Positions 34,076 through 45,249 of a stretch of DNA of 64,000 bases are shown piece after piece (position 1 is the stretch's first letter; each line of letters starts with the position of its first letter). Below the pieces are notes generated by a model that made no database searches, had not been told where the DNA came from, and saw only the letters and a program-made list of their open reading frames with translations. The position numbers and the translations under genes are program-made. Source of the stretch: Calliopum simillimum (lineage: Eukaryota > Arthropoda > Insecta > Diptera > Lauxaniidae); the NCBI GenBank assembly GCA_951812925.1, contig OX638369.1, positions 16,707,329 to 16,771,328 on the forward strand, in the 5' to 3' direction.

Positions 34076-34979
34076 CTAGGTGTACAAATATGAAACCGGT
34101 AATTTTTATTTAAAAAAAACACGTTTATTTTGCGAAAATGGTTCCAAATTTAATCTTCAATGTAATTCCCCTCGCTAGCTACACATCTTTCCCATCTTTC
34201 AGGCAATTTATGGATTTCTCGCCAAAAAAATTTTTCGTTTTTTGAGTCTATCCATTCATCGAGCCATTTTTGCACTTCCTCGTAAGAATTGAAGTGCGAA
34301 TCGTTGAGTGCGTGTCCCATCTATGAAAACTAATAGTAATCGGACGGCGCCAGGTCCGGTGAGTACGGTGGGTGGGGCAGGGGCTCCCAGTTGTACGATT
34401 CTACCAAGTTTTTATTGACCGCTGCTCGATGTGGCGATGCGTTGTCATCTTGGATTACAATTTTGTCATGGCGAAGTTGAAATTCGGGCCTCTTCTGACG
34501 TATAGCACTGTTCAAAGCGATCAATTGTTGATGGTAGCGTGCACCAGTAACTGTTTCACCTGGTTTTAGTAGCTCATACCAAATAACACCACACTGACCC
34601 CAGAAAATACACAGCATTGTCTTTCGGCCGAAGCGATTTGGTCTTGGCGTTGATTTGGATCGTTGGCCGGGGCTCAAATATGATTTTTTTCGTTTGGGAT
34701 TGTTGAAATAAATCCACTTTTCATCGCCAGTGATGATTCGATGGAGAAAACCTTTTCTATTTTTTAAATGGAAACAGAAAATCAATGCTTCCCGCAAATG
34801 AGAGTTTTCAAGCACAAAATTCGACATCTTTACGAGCGGAAAAAATGCGTTGTTGTATGAAACTTGACAAATTGTGAACTGAATATTGTTGACAGATGAC
34901 AGAATGAACAATTAAGACATTTGGTACGGTTCGGAAGCTCATACATATTCGGCTATCGACCGGTTTCATATTTGTACAG
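34076..34979 (-). mobile_element. Mariner element, internally deleted (904 bp)
   Basis: The termini share TGTACAAATATGAAACCGGT in inverted orientation. TA lies on both sides (34074-34075, 34980-34981), as required for mariner. Full-length mariners are near 1.3 kb, so about 0.4 kb is missing, from the transposase N-terminal half. Confidence 0.9.
34330..34827 (-). pseudogene. Mariner transposase, deleted and nonsense-mutated
   Basis: The start at 34827 gives MSNFVLENSHLREALIFC, the usual mariner N-terminus. The frame then jumps in frame to the catalytic domain (ITGDEKWIY), so most of the helix-turn-helix DNA-binding region is gone. The DDE core remains: the Asp of ITGDE, the Asp of QDDN and, after 34 residues, the Asp of LAPSD, the D,D34D arrangement of mariner. 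TAG follows SDYY at 34330-34332. A second in-frame TAG lies nine bases on, after which readable transposase codons continue to about 34160 (EEVQKWLDEWIDSK). The protein cannot be active. It is 165 codons against the usual 340-350. In a living copy this enzyme cuts and pastes the element at TA sites. Confidence 0.9.
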
Positions 34980-35639
34980 TATATCGCGTTTTTAAGGGAC
35001 TTTTTGACCCCTTTTTCCAAAAACTTGTATATAATGGGTTAAAAAAATTTGCAAAAATATTCTAAGAAAATTTTACTAGGGGCCACCGAAAAAAAAAAAC
35101 CGTCCGGACGGTGGCAACCGTCGTTGACTAATATAAAATATATAATATAAAAAGCAATAAATTAAGAAGAAATTCAAAAATGATCAAAAAAGAAAAAAAA
35201 ATCGCAAAAACACGGGTGATATATAAGTAGAAGCCAATAATGTATAGTTTTGGAAGTCACACTCAGAAAAAAGATTGTTTGAAAATTATTTGCGGCAAAT
35301 TACCGAATATTTAAAACAAACACTTATTATCCTAAGTGATTGATTGTTGTTATAATTTGGTTGTTATTACTATGAATAAGTGGCATGTTAAAGACTAAGT
35401 TCTTCTATGCAAACAATTTAAATCAATAAATAAAATAAAAAATAAAATAAATAAATTAGTACACTGAGCAGAAAAAATAATTAAAATGAAGAAAAACATC
35501 TTCAATTTTAATATTTTCATATATAAAACAGAGACCTTAACGAGTTTATTAAAAATGAAGTTGGGCAAACTTAAACTCATGTCAAAGATCAAAATACTTT
35601 TATTGAAGATACACGAATTTAAATTTCAGTTTAAAAAAA

Positions 35640-35895
35640 AAAAAAATATAAACCATCCGCAGGAGGATACGAACCTACGACCATCCGCTAGATATACGTA
35701 GATAGAAACATGTTATTTTTACTTACGAACCCGTTAGACCTCTACACCATTGACCAAAGGTATAATATTTGAATATTAAGAAAATCTTAAAACAGAAATG
35801 TCTCTCGAAACAAAATTTTATATATGAAGGCATGCATCTTCAAAAAATATTTTTTATGCCTGCTTCCTTACAAAAATCATTTTTGTATTCAATTC
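35640..35895 (-). repeat. Composite tRNA-like repeat, copy C
   Basis: On the minus strand, A-box-like TGGTGTAGAGGTCTAACGG (about 35729-35750) is followed about 70 bases later by B-box-like GGTTCGTATCC (35665-35675), then a T tract. 'TTGAATACAAAAATGATTTT' lies on the 5' side of the minus strand (about 35880-35898). Confidence 0.75.
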
Positions 35896-36849
35896 AACAT
35901 CATCGTCATCTGAAAAAAGAATGATATGTAGATTGTTTCTTATAAACGAATATTTTTACTTTAAACGTGTGACTCACCGTTCATGAATTATCATAATTTT
36001 AAGCTTAACACATCACTGTGCCACACAATTGTGCGGTATGCACAATTTACTAATTTTTTTCAAATTTTGAATTAGGATATCTCCTGAGTTATAAGTCGTA
36101 CGAAAACGATTGAAAGGTAATTTTTATAGAAAATTTTAAGCTAAAATATTGCTCCACAATATTTTTCTCTAAATGTAACCGTTAAAAAGATATTTGTAAA
36201 AGACTGATTTTGGGCGCCATTTTTCCAATATGGCGGCGCGAGCGAACACGACTTGAGGTAGCAAAGTTGAAATTCTGAAAGAGCACATCGAAATCTATAA
36301 AAAAGCTCATTTGCAAAAATCCCGCAAAACTTTCCAGGTAAAACTACCAAATGACTGCACTATAAGCCGACAAGAAACTAGTTCAGGAATTCCGGATTAG
36401 GATCAGATCTGGACCAGGTATTCCCTAATACGGCCATCTGATCAGTTATTCATCAGGATCTGATACCAAAAATCTTAATACGGTCCAAGTGCGTTCTTTA
36501 AATCAGTATCGCATCGAATTTGCAGAACTAAATAAATATTCCATATAAAAACGACCACAAAAAGTTTTCTCAAACACATTTTTGGTGGTTATCATGTTTA
36601 TATCATAACAAATGCTACAAAATATTTTAGGAAAGCGTTTTGTGGCCGGACGAAATTAAAATTTATTTATATGGATATGATCCGATCCTCAATAATAAAT
36701 ATATAACTTTTCTGATGAGGACCTGAAATATTCTGATCCGTTCCTGAAAACTTTATGGGATCCGGATCAGGTTCATTTCATGTGAGGTGTGACGTTGCTG
36801 ACTCGTTCCTGATCATTCTTCAGGCAAGCCTGATCCGAATCGGTTCTCA

Positions 36850-37120
36850 ACCTGAACTTTTTTCTAGTCGGGAAGGTCTACAATAAAAAAGGAAAAAAAT
36901 AAAATAATATAAAAAAAGTAAAAAAAAACTTCCCTACGCGTAGGGAAGAATCGAACACGGCAAACTTGCATAACGTGTATGTAAAACAACTCACACGACA
37001 TTCGCAGATTAGCGTATTTAGATTTGTATGGAAAAAATATTTTTTGAAGGTGCATACCTTCAAATTTTATTTGAAGCAAATATCTTTAATTTTACTATCC
37101 GTTTTTTGGCTCAGTGTATT
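36850..37120 (-). repeat. Composite tRNA-like repeat, copy B
   Basis: Reverse-complement relative of 15684-15999. 'GGCTCAGTG' lies at the right end, 'TGAAGGTGCATACCTTC' is in the middle and GAATCGAACAC (inverted B-box) is at 36948-36958. Confidence 0.75.
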
Positions 37121-37254
37121 TGCAGCAAAAACTAGGAAAAATATTTCACTTAATACAAATAAAAAAAAGTCATCGGAAATATTTCTGTAACCATTTCATG
37201 AACTGTTGCACCCAAATCCTTTTTATCGCTTGCGACAAATCATAAAAACATTTG

Positions 37255-37545
37255 GCATCCACAGGCACGGATTTAAATCCTAGTGTGGATCATTTTTTTC
37301 ATCAATTTTTTTATTTTTTTTTATTTAAAATTTTTCTTTTTGTTCACTCTATTTTCATTTTTTTAATTTATTTACTTTTGTTTAATTAAATTGAAATTAA
37401 TTACATAATGAAGCATTCGAATCTCAAATGGTGTATACAAATTGTATACCTGTTTTTAACATACATATGTCAGTGGTGTAGAGGCCAAGTTTCGGTCTAT
37501 CAGTCGATAGGTACTAGGTTCGAACCATGATGTGGTCGGTCATTC
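37255..37545 (+). repeat. Composite tRNA-like repeat, copy D
   Basis: Dimeric: a B-box-like CACGGATTTAAATCCTAGTG at 37265-37284, a T-rich tract, 'TTTAATTAAATTGAAATTAA', then a compact tRNA-like unit with A-box TGGTGTAGAGGCC (37474-37486) and B-box GGTTCGAACC (37517-37526). The compact unit is only about 70 nt, the size of a tRNA. I could not fold a convincing anticodon arm. Confidence 0.7.
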
Positions 37546-38340
37546 GAAAACTTTTTTATTTTTTTAATGTCAAACATATAAAGTGTTTGATTCGAAACAT
37601 TATTATTTGCCGCAAGTGTTAAAGGAGTTCCATCTACATCACTTGTGTGATAAACAATTTTTTTTTTTTTAGAGTTCAGCGAAAAACTCAACAAAACAAA
37701 AAGCCAAAATATCATAAATTGTTCTTTTTTTGGTCAACTCTACCCAGTTTATACAAGGTGAAGCAAAAGTAATGTCATAATGAAGATTGCTAGAAATGAA
37801 ATAACTTGATCTCTGTTTTTATGGAAAGTTTATCTGAAGATATAGAATTGATAGCATTAGGTTGAAAAAAAGATAATGGTCTAATGAACGTTTCATAAAT
37901 TGAAGCACATTTGTGCTCTTTTTTTTTGGAAGTTTGAAGTTTTTGTCGCTCGTAAAATATTCGGCTCCAAATTGATACATAACTAATTCTTTATCTGCCT
38001 TTAACATAAATGTCAAAGTCATTACTTTTGTTTCTTAATTTCTTTAAAGTTTGAAAACTTTTGCTACTTCAGAACATCAAATATTTTTAAGTCAACATGT
38101 ACGCGCTGTCACAAGTAAAAATGTTCAAGTCTTTACGTTAAATGCGGCAACAGATAGCACTCATTCAAAAGTTAAAATTAAAAGGATAAGAACAACCCAT
38201 CACACTTATAAATAAAATCGAATTATCTTGTGGGCAATTTTTTTTTTTTTTAACTAAATGAACATTTATTCTACATATATGGACACCTGAGACCTAAAAC
38301 ATCGAAGGCAACGTAAAACATTTAGATTACCTATTTATAG

Positions 38341-38378
38341 TTGTAGAGAGGGTCATACTCTGTACGGTCACTTGCGTA
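38341..38378 (+). other. AstCC: AstCC 5' UTR part of exon 2
   Basis: The acceptor CTATTTATAG ends at 38340 after a pyrimidine/A+T-rich tract. The 38 bases to the ATG contain no upstream ATG. Confidence 0.6.
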
Positions 38379-41300
38379 ATGCGTCCCTTAGCTATATTTC
38401 TAATTACACTGCTGCTGCTACAGAATCTGCAGGTGTTTATGTGTCGGCAATCATCGGCCAGAAAACGACAGGCTGATGCATTGAATGAATCATCTTTATC
38501 GTCATCGTCATCATCGCAATCACAAGCAAAATTGTCTGCAGATTCATCGACGTCATCGGCATCGGCATCCTCCGCAGTGTTTCCGTTTGCAAAACGTACC
38601 ATAATTGGGCAACCAGAAGAGTTGTTGCATTCAAATGATCAAATGGACTCCAACTATGATGAGTATCCTGTGAGTATATAGAAATTAATTTTTTTCTTTT
38701 TCACAGCTTAAATTTTGTTTTGGGCATTTAAGTGTGACCACGTTTTCTGTATGCTTCGATTGATTTATTATTTATGTAACGAAAGGAATTCAATTCAAAA
38801 GTTTTGCATCCTTTTTGCACGCTTTTTTTTTTTTTTTTTGTTGTACTGAAATTTTATATTTTATGCAAAATGTCTATAGGCCATTTTATGTCTTCAACTT
38901 TATAACTTTGGAAAATCTTTGCAAAAACAAATATTGAATTTACTGCCCTAAAAGTTTGGCGTTTATGAATACGTCATTTCATGAAATTACTTGAATTTAA
39001 GGAATCATAAGAAACAAAATACTACTTCAAATGTTTTCAGTTTATTATGGAGAATTTTCTCAAAATAAATGTTGTAAAAATAAAGGATAACAGGAAAGGG
39101 TCCTTATCTTGTTGCTAACAACTTAATGCCTCAAACAGATGGCAGCTCTAATGCACATTACAGACGCAATAATGTGAAACTTTTTATTGCATGATTTTAG
39201 GAATTTTTTAAAAACATATTGACTAAAAGAAAATTTCTCAATTCAGGGTCCAAAAAATTCTAAAACATCAAAAACAAGATTAAAAGTGAGTTAAGCATCA
39301 GAAAAGCTAATTAGAATTTTTAAGACCCTTTACTGGGAAATTTTCTTTTAGTCAATGTTTTTAAAAAATGCCTGAAGTCATGCAATAAAAAGTTTCACAT
39401 CATTGCGTCCGTAATGTGCATTAGAGCTGCCGTCTGTCTGGAGCATACGACGTTATTACTCGGAAGAAATTTGATACATTGGTACCGAGCATGAGTACCA
39501 TGAACAGTTCAAAAAAAAATGGGCGGACCCTTTTAAACATAGCATTATACTTACTTTGTTAACAGGCTTAATATCTCCACAAAAATCCTTACAGGAAGTG
39601 GAGTGAAATAAGTAGGTAGATTATGGTGCCAAAAGTAATGTCATTGAGCTTAAATTCATTAATTTCTAACAAAATTTCTGCCAATTATACGTAATATTAC
39701 TTTTGAACCTTAAAAGAAAAACGATTCAAATGTAGATTTTCATTTAAAGAAGCTTTGTAAAATTTGTCAAACCTTGCACTTGGATATCTACAAAACTTGA
39801 GTTTTTCATTCACAATTTCCATAACTCGGCCAATGTTTGCATTTTTTCGGTTATCGAGGTGTCTTTTTTATAAGAAACAATTTACATTTTTGGGGAATGC
39901 AAAAAAAATGTTGATCCTTAGAAGATAAGGTTCCTTTTCATGTGGAGCATCATCAAAATTATACTATTCGTTAAGTAACCATAGTTTTCTACGCCAAGTG
40001 CTGACTATCTCCTACCTTATGTTCCGATTTTGAAGAGCTTTGCTGTTCGGTACGTGATATATCCTTCAGCATTGCCAATATTGCCACCTTTGCTGTCTAA
40101 TACATAAAAAATAAACTTTGTGTGTTCGTTTTTCATGGACTCGAAGGTCACTTGACCGATTTTAATGAAATTTTCAAAGTATGTTAGTATAGATCAGATG
40201 AAAGTTATAGGTTAGAAAAATAGTCGCTGCTATGCTTCTAAAAAAGAAAATTCCACATATTTCTGAAACTGATTGAAGCATAGGAATGAAATTTGGCACA
40301 TATGTAAAAGGCACAAAGTCATATAACATACATAAGAAAAATGGGCAACGCCACGTCTCTAAAAAAACAAAATTTAATATATCTCAGAAACAGTATGACG
40401 CATAATAATAAAATTTGGCACATATATAAAGGGCACTAAGTCAAACACACATCAGCAAAATGGACGGTGCCACGCCTCAAAAAAACTAAATTCGACATAT
40501 CTCTGAAAAAGTTCTAAGCATATAGATGAAATTTGTTGTACTAGAGTTCGCCTTGTGGCCGAAATTCGACAATTTCGATTTGACCATAAAATAAAGCAAA
40601 AAGTTTTAATACCCTACCTTGATCAATAAAAAACACAAAAAGCTTTTAATACTCTTCCTTAGGGTTCGGGTTATCTGCATTGGTGCAGCAGCTTAGTTGC
40701 AATAGCGTGCTTTCCATTTAAAGGCATATAACTCCTACTAACAGTTTTTAAAGTCTTTTTGTCCCGTTCATTTTATGCCCATACCAAAATTCATAAAAAT
40801 CAATAGGTTTATCGTTCTTTCGTGCTTACCCTATCTCTATACCAAATTTCATAAAAATCGATGCAGTGGCTTAGCCGTGTGAACGTTTTTCCCATTTGGG
40901 GCGTGGCACCGTCCACTTTTTCGTAGTAAACTTGTCTAGCAGCCCTAGGAATTCTTAAAGATCAACAGCATTGCAGAAGATTCCATAACAAATCGCGACA
41001 GCCATTAATGAACCATTCATATAGATTTCTAAAATGGAACCATTATGGGCATTATTGTTCTCCCATTGTTAATGGAAAATTGAGCCATTATACTTTTCCT
41101 AAAATCTGTTAGGGCTCTCATGTGATTTGTTTGATTCATCTTGAGCAAAAGGTTAATAATCTAGTTTCCTGAAAGCGTAGATCTGACTTAAACAGCTGTA
41201 AGAAACTATTTGTAAAATATTTTGTTTGTTTTTGTTGTAGATATTCACAAAAGAGTCCTTCTTTGCGTAACCGACCAAGATTCGACTTGACATCTCTGAT

Positions 41301-44300
41301 TTTTATGAAAATTAGAGGAAAGTTAGTATTTAACACACATATTACTGTGGTAAAATGATTTTCCGAAATTCCGAAAATTTCCAAGATGGCGGCCATATAT
41401 AAAAATTCGTAGGTCTTTTATCTGATTTTAATGAAATTTTCAGGGTTTCTGTAGAAAAGTATGAGCTTTTAAAAGCTTTTGGGGCTTTGTGCACCCTTTT
41501 TATTTTTTTTTGAAATATGTTTATTTAAAAGTATTTTTTGTCATAATTATTTTCCGACCATCAAAATTGTGTTATTTTCTAGAACACCTTAACCCATCAT
41601 ATCACGTTTTTATGGGTCTTTTTGACCCCTTTATGCAAAAACTTGGTTTTAAAAACTAGAAATGATGCAGCAAGCCCCAAAATGGCTTTGAAAAAGAAAA
41701 AAGGTTTTTTTGCATAGGAGCTATGAGTTCAAATATGTTATTATACGAAGGTACTAACTATTCACCAATTTTCATAAAAATCGGAGATGTCAAATTGAAT
41801 CTTCGTCGGCTACGCAAAGAAAGCATAATAGAAAAAGAGCAAACCTTTGTATTTTATCCAATTTCCTTATATTCTTTTGTATTTTGAAATCTGATCAACA
41901 TACAACGCTATCATATGATACATAGCTTTATTCTATCACTATAATTTCCCAAAGAATTAGTCCCAGCGTAAGACCTCACTCTCGCTCAACTATTTTGTGA
42001 TATGAGTTGTACACTGCATAAGTCTTCTAAAGTCTTTCTTGAGCATTAAGTTTCCAGGCTTGATTTCTACCTAATATTATCTCTAAAGATATTGCGTTTT
42101 CGGGAAGCGTCTTCCTTTTGTTTGTAAAAAGTAATATTGTCTTGTCACACTTATAGTTAACAGCGTAATCAATTTTCGCTAATGGCGTTAGATAGCCATA
42201 ATATTCTTCTCTAAATTTTATCCCTTAACTTGTTCAATTCATTCTTTACTCTTCGAGTAAACATTCAAATCAAGTTATCTTAACTCCATGCAAAGAACTA
42301 AATTATATTTGTATGGAGTTGAGATAACTTTACTTCGATAAATGATAGTTTGGAAAATAATGGTCCAATTGGAAAAGTTTAAAAAGTGGGTTTAATAAAA
42401 AAATGTATGGCTATCCGATGTTCTAAACAAAAATTCAAAACAGAGATTTCTGAAGTTTTAAGCAAGGATATCTAAAAAACTATAGTGGGTTCGGGACTGC
42501 GCTCAGTAGAACATAATTATTGAACACCACGCCAAAAAATTATTGTTTCCTTGTATTATCCATGCATTACTTGGAACCCAAAGAAAACTTGATCTTATTT
42601 TGGGTTCTAAGTGTATTACGTTTTTCAAGGTACTTCCAAACAGGTTTAGTGCCTTATGATGCTATGACCTTCGTTGACTGTCAGTCAAAATGCTTACACC
42701 GTTTGACACAAAAAAAAAAACACATAAGAAAATCCAAAAAATTCTTAAAGTAGACGTTACAAAAAAAATACCCATGTCTCGTGGTTTTTCCCCAGCACGT
42801 CACATTTTTTTTTTAATCGATTTTTGAAGTTTTTTATCCACTGTACATGAAAAAACCAAAAATACCGCATTCTTGTGTTAAATCGATGAATATAACTATA
42901 CATATGATCCTTACATTTGAGGTGAATCATGTGTTAAGCAAACTTATGCAAGAAATTGCGGGGAGTATTTTTGTAGAAAATTTTAACCCTGCAAAACCTC
43001 CTCATGTAGGTCATTTTTGCCCTTTTCTTAAAAAGGTACAAAAATGACACCTAAAACAGGGGAATATTGAGTCAGTATGTACTACAGAAATATTTGCTTT
43101 CAATTTCACTACTACTTGCCAAACACTAAAAAAGCAAAATTTTATCATGAAAGCAAAAAAATCGTTAAATTCAGTAAGCAGTTCTAACAATAAATATTTT
43201 TTAAATTTCACCCCACTGTAAAATTCTAAAGCTACATTTTGGACAAAACTAGTTCTCACAAGATCATAATGAAATCACACAAGGATTATTTTCCTAGAAT
43301 ATATTAACCTATTATATCCTGCTTTTATATGTCTTTTTGACTCCTTTTTCTAAAACTGAGCCACAATGGGTTAAAAAATTGTGCAAAAATATCCCACAAA
43401 AAATTTCACTAAGAATTACCAAAGACGAAAAATTCATAAAACTTAACCTTTCGACCCGGAAGAAAACTGTGATTGGTTAATCTTAGAAACTAAATTTAAG
43501 CAAAATGTTTGACCGTCTTCAAATTCAAATTTTCACCGCCAGAGGCCCTTCTGGTCTATACTCCAAACAGATGTTTTTAATTCGAATTTTCGGGATACAA
43601 TGTCCTTGGAGTGGTTATAAGAAAAAGCAGTGGTTACTAAAAATTGCATTAATTTTATTAATTCATTCAATTAAAGTGTCGTTAATAACCGAGTTATATT
43701 ATTCAAAAGTATTTATTCAAAAATTTTTGGGATACATTGTCCCAGCCGGTTCGAAAGGGTTAAGGTAAGCGCGTCAGGGATGTAATTAATATGCAATGTG
43801 AAAAGTCCTAATTGATTTTAACGATTTTTTTGGTTTCGGGCTCAAATTTCGACCTTTATGTGCTTAAAAACTAGCAGTGAAATTTTATAGCAAATATTTC
43901 TGTAGTACATACTGACTCAATATTTCCCTGTTTTGGGTGTCATTTTTGTATCTTTTTAAGAAAAGGGCAAAAATGACCCACACGTAGGGGTTAAATAGGG
44001 TTAAAATTGTATACAAAAATATTCCCCGGAATATCCTGCATAAGTTTGCTCATCACATGATATACCTCAGATGTAAGGATCATATAGTTGAATTCATCGA
44101 CTTAACACAAGAATGCGTTATTTTTGGTTTTTTCATGTACAGTGGATAAAAAAACTTCAAAAATCGATTAAAAAAAAAGGCGACGTGCTGGAGAAAAACC
44201 ACGAGAAACGGGTATTTTTTTTTTAACGTCTACTTTAAGAATTTTTTGGATTATCTAATGTGTTTTAAAAAAAGTTCGAAATTGTTCTACAGTGTTATTA

Positions 44301-45215
44301 TTGTGAACACTTTGAATGTGGTTGAAAAAATTATAATGCCCCTGTTGTTGCAGCATGTGCACATTAGCCAGTTTTTGGGTTTTCGTTATTTATTTCAAAT
44401 TTGGGGTAGACTTTGGGAAATAAATTCTATGGTAAATATGTGGAAAATAACTAATGGCAAACACTATGTGTGGAGATGTCTACTGAAAAATCTATTTCCA
44501 TTTCAGTTATCGATTATTTGAATTCTATCTATGGTTTTGTCAGCTATGAAACACTTTTCATCTAATCTCATACCATTTCAGATGATTGTTCCAAAGCGTG
44601 CTGCACTCTTGCTTGATCGCCTTATGGTTGCACTACATCATGCGCTCGAGAAGGAACAAAGCGGTCGTAGACGCATAATCGATCTTTATATGAATAAAAA
44701 TGGTGAAAAAGAACGATCCAGAGAATCTAAAGATATTTTGATTGAAACACCGAATGATGATGATTTCGAGCAAGGTAAGGGAGAATATAATCGAAATTTG
44801 GTTTGAGATTTTTGAAATGAAATGCTGATTCTTTTAACTTTAGGCACCAACTACAATATGTACAGCGATGACGATCCATCTGTGATCATGGATTATGATT
44901 TTAAAGATTTAAATTCAATCAATCGTGCAACTGGCGAAACTGTAAGTTGGATAATTAAACATTAAATGCTTTTGACATTTTGGACAAAATGTAAGAAAAT
45001 TTCAGTTAATGGCAAAGAGCTTTCAGAGAAGAGCGCTTGGCATGGATATGGGCGGCGGTGGTGATTTTGCTGAGAATGATGTATCAATGCTGAGGGCAGC
45101 AGCAGCGACGAGCGATGAATTGGGTGTTGGCAGTTATGTTGGTGGACGAAATAATGTTGGTACCGGTGGACGTGTATATTGGCGTTGTTACTTTAATGCG
45201 GTCAGTTGTTTTTAG
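38379..45215 (+). CDS. AstCC: Allatostatin double C (AstCC) neuropeptide precursor
   Basis: Four coding segments, 38379-38669, 44582-44774, 44844-44941 and 45006-45215, all with GT-AG borders (GTGAGT, GTAAGG, GTAAGT; TTTCAG, TTTAG, TTTCAG), join in frame to 263 residues. Residues 1-22 form a signal peptide (basic start, then IFLITLLLL). Residues 39-65 are serine-rich. Possible convertase sites are RKR 28-30, KR 72-73, KR near 102 and RRR near 126. A conserved-looking helix PKRAALLLDRLMVALHHAL opens exon 2. The C-terminus VYWRCYFNAVSCF ends directly at the stop, with two cysteines (255, 262) set to form the single ring of C-type allatostatins (arthropod somatostatins) and no amidation glycine. 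Release would need cleavage at the single Arg before VYW. The product acts outside the cell on AstC-type GPCRs. Polyadenylation signals AATAAA lie at 45250 and 45445. The 5.9-kb intron is filled with mobile DNA. Confidence 0.95.
39126..39446. mobile_element. MITE family M2, copy 2 (321 bp)
   Basis: Same arms as 26472-26807 (ATGCCTCAAACAGATGGCAG...CTGCCGTCTGTCTGGAGCAT) and the same inner 'GATTTTAGG' and 'TTGACTAAAAGAAAA' words. It lies in the AstCC intron. Confidence 0.85.
40120..40930. repeat. Degenerate 'GGTGCCACGCC' repeat units
   Basis: Several imperfect units of about 100 bp with 'GAAATTTGGCACATAT' and 'GGTGCCACGCCTC' phrases are followed by an inverted unit near 40905 ('GGGCGTGGCACCGTCCAC'). 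Non-coding. Confidence 0.6.
41589..41646. mobile_element. Half copy of TTAA mini-palindrome
   Basis: TTAACCCATCATATCACG and GGGTCTTTTTGACCCCTTT match the left half of the 33939-34010 family. The right half is missing. Confidence 0.65.
43304..43374. mobile_element. TTAA mini-palindrome, full copy
   Basis: TTAACCTATTATATCC ... ACAATGGGTTAA, 71 bp, same family as 33939-34010. The sequence following it resembles the sequence following 35042. Confidence 0.75.
43443..43763. mobile_element. 321-bp TTAA-flanked MITE
   Basis: TTAACCTTTCGACCCGG at the left mirrors CCGGTTCGAAAGGGTTAA at the right. 'GGGATACAATGTCC' occurs once internally and again in relaxed form near the right end. Confidence 0.75.
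45174..45212 (+). other. AstCC: Mature AstCC peptide segment
   Basis: It encodes VYWRCYFNAVSCF, the last 13 residues before TAA (45213-45215). Cys255 and Cys262 would form an 8-residue ring. The N-terminal boundary assumes cleavage after Arg250. A longer form is possible because no dibasic pair stands nearby. Confidence 0.7.
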
Positions 45216-45249
45216 TCGAAATTAATGATATCGTCATATGTATGAATTG

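Larger units (their letters stand above)
34065..35042. mobile_element. TTAA mini-palindrome interrupted by mariner
   Basis: TTAACCCATTA at 34065-34075 resumes as TATCGCGTTTTTAAGGGACT at 34982 and closes with AATGGGTTAA at 35042. The TA at the break is the mariner target. Confidence 0.8.
33881..35131. mobile_element. Nested TIR element (outer layer)
   Basis: A perfect 22-bp inverted repeat begins TTAGTCAACGACGGTTGC at 33881 and ends GCAACCGTCGTTGACTAA at 35131. Inner flanks also pair, with 'AAATATTTTTGAAATTTTTT' mirrored on the right as 'AAAAAATTTGCAAAAATATT'. It could be TA-flanked if the TIR is read from GTCAACG. It contains two TTAA-bounded mini-elements, the second of which holds the mariner at 34076-34979. 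A palindrome CCGTCCGGACGG at 35099-35110 sits inside the right end. Confidence 0.8.
32618..37744. repeat. 17-bp perfect inverted repeat bounding 5.1 kb
   Basis: GGTAGAGTTGACCAAAA at 32618-32634 and its reverse complement at 37728-37744. Between them lie the nested transposons and tRNA-like repeats of AstCC's upstream intron. It may mark ends of a large old insertion. No target duplication is evident and chance cannot be excluded. Confidence 0.35.
42717..44270. mobile_element. 1.55-kb foldback with arms of about 460 bp
   Basis: The left arm (42717-43175) is the inverted copy of the right arm (about 43810-44270). Shared words include 'CCAAAAAATTCTTAAAGTAG', 'GTACATGAAAAAACCAAAAA' and 'ATTGAGTCAGTATGTACTAC' with their complements. 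The 635-bp centre carries two TTAA-bounded insertions (43304-43374, 43443-43763). The right end lies 310 bp upstream of AstCC's second coding exon. Confidence 0.8.

Noticed and set aside
37470..37540. A genuine single tRNA gene (A-box TGGTGTAGAGGCC, B-box GGTTCGAACC)
   Set aside because: The size is right, but I could not form paired acceptor and anticodon stems by eye, and the sequence belongs to a dispersed repeat family. Kept as a tRNA-like repeat.
38327..38634. Asp-rich and Met-rich minus-strand frames over the AstCC signal exon
   Set aside because: Shadows of the serine-rich coding repeat (TCA/TCG) on the + strand.
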